A DNA stretch of 63,020 nucleotides from JBAZAX01 sp041671765 (GCA_041671765.1 JBAZAX010000008.1:1-63020), one strand, 5' to 3'; positions 26,234-35,730 are shown, numbered from the stretch's first letter. Notes: generated by a model not told the origin, from the letters alone. Made by a program: numbers and translations.

Positions 26234-28195
26234 ATGATTTATATATTTAGAAAAGAGATGAAAAAATGGCACACAGTTTTATGGGTTGTTTTTGCTGCGC
26301 TGGCACTTGGTAGTGGTTTTGGAATGTTTGTTAGTAGAAAAGGATCGGATGAATCTGTAGTTGGAAGTGTGGATGGAAAGAAAATTTATTTTAATGATTA
26401 TAGGCGAGCCCTCAAGCGCATTATGGCTCCATATATGCAACTTTATGGAATGTCGGAAGACAAACTTTTAAACTTATTGAGTCAGTTTGGTAATTTGGAT
26501 GAGATGGCGTTTAACATTTGTGTTGAAGATAAATTAATTAATGACATTCAAAGAAAATTTAAAGTTAATATTGATAAAGAAACATTTAACTCAAGATTAA
26601 TTGAATCAATTCCTGGAAATGTTCTTGATGAAAATGGCAAAGTAAACATTGAAACATATCATAACTATTTAAAAATGCTTTCAACAAATGCTGCCGAGTA
26701 TGAAAAATCAAAAGCATCAGAATTTAAATCTGAGGTTGTAAAACGCTTGATCGCAAATTCTTATGCTCAGCCAGAATTTTTCACAAAAGAGATTTTCGAA
26801 CAAGAGTATGTTAAGAAAAATTTTGAGATAGCTGAATTTGGTTTGGATCATTTTTTAACACAGGCAAAAAAAACATCTCCAGATGCAAAAAGTCTTGAAG
26901 ATTTTTATGCCCAGAATAAAGAAGGATACAGGGTTCCTGATAAATATAGAGCTAAATACTGGGAACTTGCGGTAGAGAGTTATGAGAAAAATATTGAAAT
27001 TGACGAGCAATCAATAAAGAATTTTTATGACAAAAATAAAAGTTCTTTATTTAGAATAGCCCCAAAGGTTAAGGTTCGTAAGATTTTGATAAAGAAAAAC
27101 AAAGGTGTACAAGGTACGGAAAGTGGATACAAAAAGGCCGAAGAGATCCACCAAAAGGCAAAGCAAGCTCCCGAAAAATTTGCTGAACTTGCCAAGCAAT
27201 ATTCGCAAGATATGCAAACAGCTAAAAATGGTGGAGTTGTAGATTTTTTTAGTAAGGGTAAGCACGGCACAGCTTTTGAGACCGCGGCGTTTAAGTTAAA
27301 AGAACCAAATCAGATTTCTGATATCATTATAACTGATGATGGATATGAGATTATTCAATTGGTTGAACGAATAAAGGCTATTGAAAAACCGCTGGAAGCC
27401 GTTAAAAGTGAGATTGTAAATTCATTGCGTAGTAAGCGCAGTATTGCAATTTTGCAAGGCGAACTCGGCATAATGATGCACAAGGCCCGAGAAGATGCAA
27501 GCGCACTTGATGTTTTCGCAAAGGAACATTCATTGCAAGCTAATGAAACTGATTGGCTGGCTGAAAAAGATATAACGGATGCAGATATATTGGGACAAAT
27601 AGCGCAAAGAATGTTCTCATCAAAGAAGCAAGAAAGAGCATTGGGATATTTCAAGACCACCGGAAAATATGTGATTTATAGATTAATTGATACGCAGAAG
27701 AGCTATTTACCAGATTTTACTGCTGTTAAAGATATTGTTCTAAAAAACTATTATAAAAATCGCGCTACACAGCTACAGCGCAAGGCTGTCAGCCAAATTA
27801 AGGCGGATATTCTTAATTCACAAACAACTTTAAAAGATGCCGCCACACGTGAGGGCATTAAAGTTATAGAAACTGGATTAATTACAAAAGGCGATAAAAT
27901 TCAAGGTTTTGACGAAAAGATGCCACTGTTAAGTAAGATGTTTATAATCTCTGATAAAACACAAGTCTTGCAGGATGTGTACGAAAATGACTACTATTTA
28001 GTTACTTTAAAAGCTGTTCAGTACGATGATGCGCAGCGATTTGAAGATAAGAAAGAAAGCATTAAAAATAAAGAGAATTTGAAAGAATCCAGAAAACATG
28101 CAAATGCGTTTATTGCATCATTGCTAAGAAATGCTAAAATAGATATGGATAAGAAGGTATTAAGTTTACATAAAAACCACTCGAAAGACATTTAA
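26234..28195 (+). CDS. PpiD/SurA-like membrane-anchored peptidyl-prolyl isomerase
   Basis: This protein probably helps fold exported proteins in the periplasm. The 653-residue product has one N-terminal membrane helix (about 13-34), a SurA-N-type helical region that starts 'VVGSVDGKKIYFNDYRRAL' (about 42), a parvulin domain (about 277-375, 'KVKVRKILI', 'FAELAKQYSQD', 'GGVVDFFSKG', 'FKLKEPNQISDII') and a long second helical region. The layout matches PpiD. Its stop codon overlaps the recA start (TAATG), so the two are translationally coupled, an unusual pairing. A later ATG at 26258 is an alternative start. Confidence 0.88.
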   Translation: MIYIFRKEMKKWHTVLWVVFAALALGSGFGMFVSRKGSDESVVGSVDGKKIYFNDYRRALKRIMAPYMQLYGMSEDKLLNLLSQFGNLDEMAFNICVEDKLINDIQRKFKVNIDKETFNSRLIESIPGNVLDENGKVNIETYHNYLKMLSTNAAEYEKSKASEFKSEVVKRLIANSYAQPEFFTKEIFEQEYVKKNFEIAEFGLDHFLTQAKKTSPDAKSLEDFYAQNKEGYRVPDKYRAKYWELAVESYEKNIEIDEQSIKNFYDKNKSSLFRIAPKVKVRKILIKKNKGVQGTESGYKKAEEIHQKAKQAPEKFAELAKQYSQDMQTAKNGGVVDFFSKGKHGTAFETAAFKLKEPNQISDIIITDDGYEIIQLVERIKAIEKPLEAVKSEIVNSLRSKRSIAILQGELGIMMHKAREDASALDVFAKEHSLQANETDWLAEKDITDADILGQIAQRMFSSKKQERALGYFKTTGKYVIYRLIDTQKSYLPDFTAVKDIVLKNYYKNRATQLQRKAVSQIKADILNSQTTLKDAATREGIKVIETGLITKGDKIQGFDEKMPLLSKMFIISDKTQVLQDVYENDYYLVTLKAVQYDDAQRFEDKKESIKNKENLKESRKHANAFIASLLRNAKIDMDKKVLSLHKNHSKDI

Positions 28196-29262
28196 TGTCA
28201 AAAGAAGTATCAACATCAAAAGACACGCAAAGTTCAGCATTGATGAAAATATCTCCAGAAAAGTTTAAGTCGTTAGAATCGACTTTTGCTCAAATTGATA
28301 AAGAATTCGGAAATGGCTCAGTAATGTTACTGGGCCAAAAAACAGATACAAAAATTGAAGTAATTTCAACAGGTTCAATTTTAATTGACTCGGCTCTTGG
28401 GGTCGGGGGATTGCCAAAAGGTAGAATAGTTGAAATTTTTGGGCCTGAATCATCAGGTAAATCAACGCTTGCTCTACATGCAATTGCTCAGGTACAAAAA
28501 AAAGGTGGCGTTTGTGCCTATATAGACGCAGAACATGCTATGGATCCATCCTATGCAACAAAAGTTGGCGTAAATGTTAATGAGTTAATTATTTCGCAAC
28601 CCGATTTTGGTGAACAGGCTCTTGAAATTACTGAGATGCTTGTAAGATCTAATGCTGTAGACTTAATTGTCGTTGACTCGGTTGCGGCATTGGTTCCAAA
28701 GGCTGAATTGGAAGGGGACATGGGGGATTCGCATATGGGGTTGCAGGCAAGACTTATGTCTCAAGCCTTGCGAAAACTCACAGCCGTTGTTCATAAATCA
28801 AAAACGATTTTAATTTTTATAAATCAGATAAGAAGTAAAATTAGTCACGGCATGCCATCGTTTGGTCCAAATGAAACGACAACAGGTGGAAATGCTTTGA
28901 AGTTTTATTGTTCGGTTAGAATTGAAATTAGAAAAATTGCAACATTAAAAAAAGGCGATGTAGCTTTTGGAAACAGGGTTTCCGTTAAGATTGTAAAAAA
29001 CAAGGTTGCGCCACCATTTAAAAAGGTAGAGGTGGATCTTGTTTTTGGAGAGGGAATTAGTGTTGAATTGGAAATCTTGGATGCAGCTCTACAATTTGGA
29101 ATTATAAAGCAGGGCGGCGCCTGGTTTACGTATGGAGATGAACGACTTGGACAAGGGCGTGAGAACTGTGTTAAAAAAATTAAGGAGGATAAGAAGTTGT
29201 TGGATGCATTGTTAAGTGCTGTAAGAGAAAAAATTGATAGCCAGGGATTTGTTTGTGAATAA
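28195..29262 (+). CDS. recA: recombinase RecA
   Basis: RecA forms filaments on single-stranded DNA for homologous recombination and SOS signalling. The 355-residue protein has Walker A 'GPESSGKST' (83-91), 'YIDAEHAMDP' (about 113), Walker B 'VDLIVVDSVAALVP' (about 158), the L1/L2 loops ('GDMGDSHMGLQARLMSQALR', 'PNETTTGGNALKFY') and the C-terminal domain. Its start overlaps the stop of the PpiD-like gene, and its last codons overlap the start of infC. No SOS box was recognised nearby; expression appears tied to the large operon. Confidence 0.98.
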   Translation: MSKEVSTSKDTQSSALMKISPEKFKSLESTFAQIDKEFGNGSVMLLGQKTDTKIEVISTGSILIDSALGVGGLPKGRIVEIFGPESSGKSTLALHAIAQVQKKGGVCAYIDAEHAMDPSYATKVGVNVNELIISQPDFGEQALEITEMLVRSNAVDLIVVDSVAALVPKAELEGDMGDSHMGLQARLMSQALRKLTAVVHKSKTILIFINQIRSKISHGMPSFGPNETTTGGNALKFYCSVRIEIRKIATLKKGDVAFGNRVSVKIVKNKVAPPFKKVEVDLVFGEGISVELEILDAALQFGIIKQGGAWFTYGDERLGQGRENCVKKIKEDKKLLDALLSAVREKIDSQGFVCE

Positions 29263-29809
29263 ATTTAAAGATAATAACCAAGATTTACAGAGCAAGTACC
29301 GAGTAAACGAAGGTATAAAAGCCGACACAGTTATGGTAATTGGCGGAAATGGTGAGAATTTAGGGGCCATGTCTAAGCGTCAGGCTTTATCTATTGCCGA
29401 AGCTGAAGGTATGGATCTTGTTCAGGTGGGGGAAAAGGATTTAGTAGTAATCGCTAGAATAATGAATTTTGGTAAGTTTATTTATGAAAAGAAAAAGCAA
29501 CTTGGCGAGGCTAAAAAACATCAAAAGGTCATTTTAGTCAAAGAAATTAAGATTCGACCAAGCATTGATGACCAGGATTACAAAACAAAATTAAACAAAG
29601 CAGAGGGCTTTTTCAAGGATGGCAACAAGGTTAAATTTACGCTTCAGTTTAAGGGGCGTGAAGTGCCAAAAATGGATGAATTTGGCAATAAGCTCTTTGC
29701 AAGAATATCCCAGGATTTAGCGGCTAAGAACATTGGCACCCTTGTAGAGGAAAAGGACAGCCGGGGTGGCGTAGTTTGGTCCAAGATATACTTCCTTAAA
29801 GAGAAGTAA
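29255..29809 (+). CDS. infC: translation initiation factor IF-3
   Basis: IF-3 binds the 30S subunit and controls start-codon choice. From the GTG at 29255 the product has 184 residues, with the N domain ('YRVNEGIKADTVMVIGGNGE', 'MSKRQALSIAEAEGMDLVQV'), linker ('IMNFGKFIYEKKKQ') and C domain ('KEIKIRPSIDDQDY', 'GNKVKFTLQFKGRE'). The common 'PPVCR' motif before the linker is replaced by 'LVVIAR'. The start overlaps recA by eight bases. IF-3 genes often use rare starts for autoregulation; GTG here, with AGGGA upstream, may be a mild form. A TTG at 29234 is also in frame. Confidence 0.95.
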   Translation: MNKFKDNNQDLQSKYRVNEGIKADTVMVIGGNGENLGAMSKRQALSIAEAEGMDLVQVGEKDLVVIARIMNFGKFIYEKKKQLGEAKKHQKVILVKEIKIRPSIDDQDYKTKLNKAEGFFKDGNKVKFTLQFKGREVPKMDEFGNKLFARISQDLAAKNIGTLVEEKDSRGGVVWSKIYFLKEK

Positions 29810-29917
29810 ATTTTGCCCTGGTATTTTTGAATTTATATGTTAAAATGGCTTATAAACTAGTATTGGTTAAAAATATAAAATTTTTCAGATTGTAAATAGA
29901 ATTAAAGGGATTTATTA

Positions 29918-30112
29918 ATGCCTAAAGTAAAAACTAATTCATCATGCAAAAAACGTTTTGTTAAAAATTGTAAGGGTAAAATTAAAAGATCACGTGCTTA
30001 TAAGAGACACCATGCATGGGCAAAGGGAACTAAAAAAAATCGTGAATTACGAGCAGGTGTGTTTTTTGAAACAACTCAGAATAGAAAAATTTCTAAGGCA
30101 ATGCCTTATTAA
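29918..30112 (+). CDS. rpmI: 50S ribosomal protein bL35
   Basis: The 64-residue, very basic product matches bL35 in length and pattern ('MPKVKTNSSCKKRF', 'SRAYKRHHAWAKGTKKNREL'). It stands between infC and rplT in the classic infC-rpmI-rplT order. The gap to infC (108 bp) contains a possible promoter, TTGAAT/TATAAA with 18 bp between (about 29828-29857). Confidence 0.95.
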   Translation: MPKVKTNSSCKKRFVKNCKGKIKRSRAYKRHHAWAKGTKKNRELRAGVFFETTQNRKISKAMPY

Positions 30113-30186
30113 TTTTTATTTTTTATAAGTAGTGATTTTTATTTTGTTAATATTTGTTTTCTCATAATTTGAAAATGAGGTTTTAA

Positions 30187-30534
30187 ATGAGTAGAGTTAA
30201 ACGCGGTGTAAATACCAAAAAAAGACATAAAAAAGTTTTGAAACGTGCCAAAGGTTTTTGGGGACAACGTAAAAATGTTTTCAGACGTGCGCAAGAGACA
30301 GTTCTTCGTGCAATGCGTTTTGCATTTATTGGTCGTAAGTTGAAAAAACGTGATTACAGAGGATTGTTTATTACAAGAATTAGCGCCGCCTGTAAGTCTC
30401 AAGGCATAAGTTACAGCGTTTTTATGGGTAAGCTAAAAAATCTTAATATACAGATTAACAGAAAGATGCTTAGCCAGTTGGCAATTTGGGAGCCAAAAGC
30501 ATTCGCAGAATTAGCTGCCATGGCCAAAAAATAA
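30187..30534 (+). CDS. rplT: 50S ribosomal protein bL20
   Basis: The 115-residue basic protein has the bL20 landmarks 'HKKVLKRAKGFWGQRKNVFR', 'FAFIGRKLKKRDYRGLFI' and 'WEPKAFAELAAMAKK'. bL20 is needed for 50S assembly and in some bacteria represses its own operon. The short gap to rpmI does not show an obvious mRNA pseudoknot mimic. Confidence 0.97.
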   Translation: MSRVKRGVNTKKRHKKVLKRAKGFWGQRKNVFRRAQETVLRAMRFAFIGRKLKKRDYRGLFITRISAACKSQGISYSVFMGKLKNLNIQINRKMLSQLAIWEPKAFAELAAMAKK

Positions 30535-30630
30535 AAAAAAATCAAATATGTTGAATTTTTTTTAACCAACTTATTATTATAAGTTGTGTTGTTTTATACT
30601 TAGTTTTGTGAGAAAAAGAGGAAGCGAGAC

Positions 30631-30879
30631 ATGAAGTGCTTAGAAGAGCTTGAAAGTAGGGTTCTTCATCTTATCCAAACAAATGCAGAATTAAAAGTAA
30701 AGATTGATGAACTCGTCCGTGAAAATGAAAGTTTAAGTGGTAAAGTTCATCAATCTGAAGAATCTCTTTTGCGTGAGCAAAGAGCTTTCGCAACCTTAGA
30801 AGATGAAAAAGTAGCTATCAGAAACGTTGTTGAAGGTCTATTGAATACAATTAACACTCTTGAGGGTTCTTCTAACTAG
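30631..30879 (+). CDS. ZapB-like coiled-coil protein
   Basis: The 82-residue protein is one long coiled coil with heptads rich in Leu, Glu and Lys ('LEELESRVLHLIQTNAELKV'). It resembles ZapB and other small division coiled coils. It lies 12 bp upstream of zapA with a GAGG Shine-Dalgarno, and the pair zapB-like/zapA before rny is found in several bacterial groups. The function as a Z-ring partner rests on size, coiled coil and position, not on a diagnostic motif. Confidence 0.7.
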   Translation: MKCLEELESRVLHLIQTNAELKVKIDELVRENESLSGKVHQSEESLLREQRAFATLEDEKVAIRNVVEGLLNTINTLEGSSN

Positions 30880-30891
30880 AAGTTTAATGGC

Positions 30892-31167
30892 ATGGATAGA
30901 CAAAAAAAGTTAAAAATATCAATTCTTGGAAAAAGTTATCTCATTAATACCGATGAGACGCAGGAAGATGTTTTTGCAGCAGCGCATTTGGTTGATAGTA
31001 TGCTCAAAGAAAGTGCTACAAAGGGTTCTGTAACTGACGATAATAAAATGGCAGTTATTGTTGCATTGCAGTTGGCTACCGAACTTAATAAGGCGCTAAA
31101 TAAACTCAACGGATTTGAAAGTAAGATTGAACAATTAAATGATTTGTTTCAAACCGAAGTACGTTGA
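30892..31167 (+). CDS. zapA: cell division protein ZapA
   Basis: ZapA bundles FtsZ protofilaments at the division site. The 91-residue product has the ZapA pattern: an N-terminal strand pair 'LKISILGKSYLINTDETQED', the helix 'VFAAAHLVDSMLKE', 'DDNKMAVIVALQLATELNKA' and a C-terminal coiled coil. It follows the ZapB-like gene closely. Dependence on FtsZ is family knowledge; ftsZ is not in this window. Confidence 0.88.
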   Translation: MDRQKKLKISILGKSYLINTDETQEDVFAAAHLVDSMLKESATKGSVTDDNKMAVIVALQLATELNKALNKLNGFESKIEQLNDLFQTEVR

Positions 31168-31204
31168 GATTTTTGTTTTATAACTATCAATTTTTTGTGT
31201 AAAG

Positions 31205-31290
31205 TTATAAAGGGTTGTGGCACCTATTAACAAAAGATGTTATTGCGTGTAATCCTTTTGACTGTTCTCTATTCTCACAAAGTTTTATAA
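31205..31290 (+). ncRNA. candidate structured RNA between zapA and rny
   Basis: An 86-base element is closed by TTATAAA/TTTATAA, a 3x3 internal loop and TTGTG/CACAA, leaving a large open centre with a weak AAAAG/CTTTT pairing inside. T-rich sequence follows. 6S RNA genes (ssrS) often lie next to zapA and have such an open bubble, but this is shorter than usual, so identity is only a suggestion. Confidence 0.25.
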
Positions 31291-31336
31291 GTTTTAATTT
31301 TTATTTTAATCTAGCTTTTGAGATGGGGATAATAAA

Positions 31337-32896
31337 ATGTTCTTGATATTCGAACTAAGTCTTCTTGGCGCAGGATTTGTGCTAGGATTTCTTTCTTTAT
31401 TAGTTTACTTTGTAAGTCAAAAAAATAAACTTTTTCAGACACATCAAAGCGTACAGAATATGCTTCAGACGGCAAGAGATCAAATTGAAAAAGATCGTCG
31501 CGAAGCAATGCTTGATCTTAAAAATGAACTTCACAAAAAAAGATCTGAGTTTGATATAGATGTAAAAAAGGGAAAAATCGAATTGCAGCAACTTCAGGCG
31601 AAGTATCAAAAAAAGGAAGATGCTATCGACCAGAGAGAGGCTGTTCTTGATGATTTACGCCGTGATTTACAACAAAAAGAGCGTGATCTTTCTCGTAGAT
31701 TAGATGCTTTTGCTGTTGATGAAGTTAAAATCAAAAGGCTCTATGAAGATCTTGTTATAAAGCTTGAAAAAATTAGCGGAATGAAACAGGATGAAGCGAA
31801 AAAGGTTCTATTCGAATCATTAGAGCGTGAAGTCAAAATTGCAAGTCAAAAATGGGTTTCCAAAATCGAAACTGACGCCAGAGAGTTGGCAAAGGAAAAA
31901 TCGGTTGAGATTTTAACCAGCTCTATGCAACGATATCTTTCTGATACAGTAACATTACATACGTCAAGCGTCATAAACCTTCCAAATGATGAAATGAAAG
32001 GCCGTATAATAGGTAAAGAGGGCCGAAATATTAAGGCGCTTGAAATGGCAACTGGAATGGAATTTGTGATTGGAGACACTCCTGAGGTTATTACAATTTC
32101 CGGGTTCAATCCTATTCGTCGTGAAGTTGCAAAACGTGCACTTAATAAACTTATTATTGATGGTCGAATTAATCCAAGCAGAATTGAAGAGACAGTTGCT
32201 AAGTGTGAAGAAGAACTTGAGCAAACGGTTTCGGAAATTGGGCAAACTACCGTTCTCGAATTCGGGTTCAGAGGTATTAATCCGGAAATCTCAAAACAAC
32301 TTGGCCGACTCTATTTTAGAACTAGTTATACTCAAAATAACTTGGTGCATAGTAAAGAAGTTGCTTATTTCTCCAAAATGATTGCTTCAGAGCTTGGACT
32401 CGATCCTGAAATTGCGGCAAGAGCAGGCCTGTTGCATGATATAGGAAAAGCGATTTCCGCAGAAGTTGAGGGAACTCACGCAGTTGTAGGTGCCAACTTT
32501 GCAAAAGAGTATGGCGAAGATCCAATTGTTGTAAATGCAATTGCAAGTCACCACGAAGAGGTTCCATCAAGCAATCCTTATGGCATTATTATACATATCG
32601 CTGATGCAATTTCTGCATCAAGACCTGGTGCAAGAAAAGAAACTTTGTCTACCTATATCAAACGTCTAGAATCTCTTGAAGAGATGGCTGGAACATTTGA
32701 AGGGGTTAAAAAGGCTTATGCATTGCAGGCTGGTCGCGAAATTCGAGTTATTGTTGATGAAGATCGACTTGACGATGACAGAGCGGCTGTTTTGGCTGGT
32801 GATCTTGCCAAAAAAATTGAAGTAGAGCTGGCGTTTCCTGGCGAAATAAAGGTTAACGTAATTCGCGAAAAACGTTTTATTGTTGCCGCAAGGTAA
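31337..32896 (+). CDS. rny: ribonuclease Y
   Basis: RNase Y is a membrane-bound endoribonuclease that starts mRNA decay. The 519-residue protein has an N-terminal membrane helix (about 5-28), a long coiled coil (about 35-170), a KH domain with 'GRIIGKEGRNIK' (about 222) and an HD domain with 'HSKEVAYFSKMIASELGLD' (about 337) and the metal-binding 'LLHDIGKA' (about 365). Length is normal for the family. ymdB begins two bases after its stop, the same pairing as in Bacillus. Confidence 0.97.
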   Translation: MFLIFELSLLGAGFVLGFLSLLVYFVSQKNKLFQTHQSVQNMLQTARDQIEKDRREAMLDLKNELHKKRSEFDIDVKKGKIELQQLQAKYQKKEDAIDQREAVLDDLRRDLQQKERDLSRRLDAFAVDEVKIKRLYEDLVIKLEKISGMKQDEAKKVLFESLEREVKIASQKWVSKIETDARELAKEKSVEILTSSMQRYLSDTVTLHTSSVINLPNDEMKGRIIGKEGRNIKALEMATGMEFVIGDTPEVITISGFNPIRREVAKRALNKLIIDGRINPSRIEETVAKCEEELEQTVSEIGQTTVLEFGFRGINPEISKQLGRLYFRTSYTQNNLVHSKEVAYFSKMIASELGLDPEIAARAGLLHDIGKAISAEVEGTHAVVGANFAKEYGEDPIVVNAIASHHEEVPSSNPYGIIIHIADAISASRPGARKETLSTYIKRLESLEEMAGTFEGVKKAYALQAGREIRVIVDEDRLDDDRAAVLAGDLAKKIEVELAFPGEIKVNVIREKRFIVAAR

Positions 32897-32897
32897 T

Positions 32898-33743
32898 ATG
32901 ATGACCAAAATATTAAAGTTTTTATTCGTTGGTGATATTGTCGGACAACCCGGTTTGATGATGTTTCAAAAGTGGGTGCCAAAACTCAAAGAGCAGTATT
33001 CTATTGATTCTGTCATTGTAAATGGTGAAAATGCTGCTAAGAATGGACGCGGTATCACCTTAAAAAATATTGATTTTTTTAAACATAATGGTGCATCGGT
33101 TATAACAACCGGTAACCATGTATGGGAAAACAGAGAATTCTATAATACTTTAAATTCAAGAGATGATGTTATTCGCCCGGCAAATTATCCGCCGGGCTGT
33201 CCTGGAAAGGGCTTCACATTTTTTGAATTAGAAGGTTACACTATTGCTGTTATAAATTTGCATGGAAGAGTTTTTGTAAGAGACCATTTGGATTGTCCTT
33301 TTAGGGCAATCGATTCTCTTTTGACATTTATACAAACAAAAACCAATATGATTTTTGTTGATTTTCATGCCGAAGCCACATCCGAAAAAAAGGCAATGGG
33401 GTTGTATCTTGATGGACGAGTTTCAGGTATTTTTGGAACTCATACGCATGTTCAAACTTCAGATTCGCAAATTCTTCCAAATGGTACAGCTTATATGACT
33501 GACCTTGGTAGTAGCGGAGCTAGGAATTCCGTTATTGGAATGCAAGCTGATGGAATTTTGAAAAAGTTTTTATTTTTTCAAAAAATGGGTTCTATCGTGG
33601 TTGAGGATACTGGTCCATTTGAGTTAAGTGGAATTATCGTCAATGTTGATGCAACTTCAGGAAGAGCCATTTTTGTTGAACGTGTAAATATAATTGATGA
33701 AGAGTTACATAGGACTCTGGCTGGCGATAAAAAAGAGAACTGA
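32898..33743 (+). CDS. ymdB: YmdB-family metallophosphoesterase
   Basis: YmdB proteins of the Bacillus type hydrolyse 2',3'- or 3',5'-cyclic nucleotides and influence RNA turnover. The product, 281 residues from the ATG at 32898, has the family metal-site motifs 'FVGDIVGQPG' (about 8), 'VNGENAAKNGRGIT' (about 38), 'TTGNHVWENREFY' (about 66), 'DFHAEATSEKKAMG' (about 155) and 'GTHTHVQTSD' (about 180). The chosen start follows an AAGG site; an upstream in-frame start would overlap rny. Its place directly after rny supports a joint role in RNA processing. Confidence 0.93.
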   Translation: MMTKILKFLFVGDIVGQPGLMMFQKWVPKLKEQYSIDSVIVNGENAAKNGRGITLKNIDFFKHNGASVITTGNHVWENREFYNTLNSRDDVIRPANYPPGCPGKGFTFFELEGYTIAVINLHGRVFVRDHLDCPFRAIDSLLTFIQTKTNMIFVDFHAEATSEKKAMGLYLDGRVSGIFGTHTHVQTSDSQILPNGTAYMTDLGSSGARNSVIGMQADGILKKFLFFQKMGSIVVEDTGPFELSGIIVNVDATSGRAIFVERVNIIDEELHRTLAGDKKEN

Positions 33744-33744
33744 T

Positions 33745-34785
33745 GTGTTATTTTTCTTTTTTTTAAATCGTTTTTTTAAACAATTTTTTACTGTTTTTTT
33801 CATTATTACGGCAGTACTAGGTGTCAGTAACCTTGTTTTGCGAATTCAAATGATTTCGACTCCGATGGGATTGTTACAAATTTTTCTTGTTATGTTGCCA
33901 TTTATGGCCATATATGCCGTACCAATTTCGGCGGGAGTTGCTGTTCAAATAGTTATTGGACAGCTTTTGATTGAAGATGAACTTATAATTCTTAAATTCT
34001 TTAAATCTGCCTATAATGCTCTTTGTTTATCAGTTGTAGCATTCGCATTTATACTTACAATTTTTTATACACCACTTGTTTTTGAATTTGCACCACGTAG
34101 TTATTTAATTGGTAAACAGATTATTATTGAATTGGCAAAAAAACAATTTTACAACTTGGAACCACAAAAATTTCACTCACCCTACCCGGGATTTACATTT
34201 TTTTTCAAAGAGAGACGTTACGAAAATGGCGTGCCCAAATTTAATACAATTTTTTTGGCATTTAGTAATAAGCAAAATGAACAGTTCATTTTTACGGCTA
34301 GAGAAGGCTTTTTCCGCGATAATAATGTTTTTTTGCTTGACGGGTCTGTTTGTACGATTAGTGCAGATAAGCGTTATTCTGCTGTATTTAAAGAATCAAA
34401 TATAAATACTGATAAACTGTTGAATCTTGAAAAAGACAATAAATCTCTAAATGTCCTCAAATTTTGGAACGTAACTCAGTTATTTGAAAAACTGCAGCAA
34501 GATGTAGAGGTGTTATGGGAATTCCTAAAAAGAATAGCTCAAATACTATGGCTTTTCTTTTTCCCAATTTTAGGGATTTTTTTTATTTTTAGGGTAGGTG
34601 GGAAAAAAAGCAATTTATTGGTGGCGATTACAACAAGTGGATTGCTTTTTTTTGCTTCATATATATCAATTGCCGTTGCTCAAGCTCTTAGTTCTTGTTT
34701 TATATTATCAATGCTTATATTATTTGGTCCATTGCTTTTGGCTGCATTTGTAAGCGGTTTTTACGTTTTTAGAAACAAAAATTAA
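33745..34785 (+). CDS. LptF/LptG-family permease
   Basis: LptF and LptG form the inner-membrane channel that extracts lipopolysaccharide for export. The product has about 346 residues with three helices at each end ('FFKQFFTVFFIITAVLGVSN', 'LPFMAIYAVPISAGVAVQIV') and a periplasmic jellyroll-like middle. The GTG at 33745 sits one base after the ymdB stop and gives a typical N-terminus; a start at 33694 would overlap ymdB by 50 bases. Whether it is LptF or LptG cannot be decided, and the partner is not in the window. Its presence supports a Gram-negative envelope. Confidence 0.85.
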   Translation: MLFFFFLNRFFKQFFTVFFIITAVLGVSNLVLRIQMISTPMGLLQIFLVMLPFMAIYAVPISAGVAVQIVIGQLLIEDELIILKFFKSAYNALCLSVVAFAFILTIFYTPLVFEFAPRSYLIGKQIIIELAKKQFYNLEPQKFHSPYPGFTFFFKERRYENGVPKFNTIFLAFSNKQNEQFIFTAREGFFRDNNVFLLDGSVCTISADKRYSAVFKESNINTDKLLNLEKDNKSLNVLKFWNVTQLFEKLQQDVEVLWEFLKRIAQILWLFFFPILGIFFIFRVGGKKSNLLVAITTSGLLFFASYISIAVAQALSSCFILSMLILFGPLLLAAFVSGFYVFRNKN

Positions 34786-34802
34786 CAAATAAAGGGAATA
34801 AA

Positions 34803-35711
34803 ATGTTTTTAGTAGTGTTAATGTACTCAATCTTGGCGCTTACCTTTGTTTTTGCAAAAAAGACATTGGCCTATTCGCATCCGTTTTTTCTTATCGGTTT
34901 TAGGATGATTTTGGCTGGAACAATTCTGCTTGCGTACCAGCGGTTTTTTAGCAAAAGTAATTTTTCAATTAACAGAAGTGATTACTGGTTGTTCTTCAAA
35001 GTGGCACTGTTTCACATCTATTTTTCGTTTATCTTTGAATTTTGGTCAATGCAGTATCTTTCTGCCCTGAAGATAACAATTATCTATTCGGCCACGCCAT
35101 TTATTGCTGCGATATTATCTTATATCTTACTTAAAGAGCGCCTTTCATGGCAAAAGATTTTGGGCATAATTATTGGGCTTGGTGGATTAGCTCCAATTCT
35201 GGCATTGCAGGCAGGAGGTAATGGTGGATTTAAAGAAATTGCTTATATTTCACTTCCGGAATGTGTTCTATTTTTAGCCGTTATCTCGGGGGCATATGCT
35301 TGGTTTTTGGTTAAGCAGCTTATGGATAAGGGTTATGGGCTTGGCATGATTAACGGAGTGGCAATGTTGATTGGAGGAGTTCTTAGTCTCTTTACATGCG
35401 GAATATTTGAAGGCTTTACTAATCCGGTCTCAAATTGGCCAATGTTTTTAGTCTGGCTTTCGTTATTAATCTTAGCCGCCAATATAATCGTTTACAATTT
35501 CTATGGCTGGCTTTTACGTTCATATTCGATTACATTTATTACCTTTGCCGGTTTTCTTTCACCAACTTTTGGAACTGTCTATGAATGGATCTTCTTTGGT
35601 GGACAGATAACCTGGCACCATCTTGCATCGTTGGCACTGGTTGCTTTAGGTTTATATGTCTTTTACAGACAAGAGTTGTCAGCAAAAGATTTTGAAATGA
35701 CATCTCGCTGA
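34803..35711 (+). CDS. EamA/DMT-family transporter
   Basis: The 302-residue protein has ten predicted membrane helices in two EamA repeats ('FLIGFRMILAGTILLAYQRF' in the first, 'SYSITFITFAGFLSPTFGT' in the second). Family members export metabolites or amino acids; the substrate is unknown. AAAGGGA precedes the ATG. It is the last gene of the long plus-strand run that begins at 26234 and ends 19 bp from a convergent gene. Confidence 0.9.
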   Translation: MFLVVLMYSILALTFVFAKKTLAYSHPFFLIGFRMILAGTILLAYQRFFSKSNFSINRSDYWLFFKVALFHIYFSFIFEFWSMQYLSALKITIIYSATPFIAAILSYILLKERLSWQKILGIIIGLGGLAPILALQAGGNGGFKEIAYISLPECVLFLAVISGAYAWFLVKQLMDKGYGLGMINGVAMLIGGVLSLFTCGIFEGFTNPVSNWPMFLVWLSLLILAANIIVYNFYGWLLRSYSITFITFAGFLSPTFGTVYEWIFFGGQITWHHLASLALVALGLYVFYRQELSAKDFEMTSR

Positions 35712-35730
35712 GATTTAATTCCAATAGATC

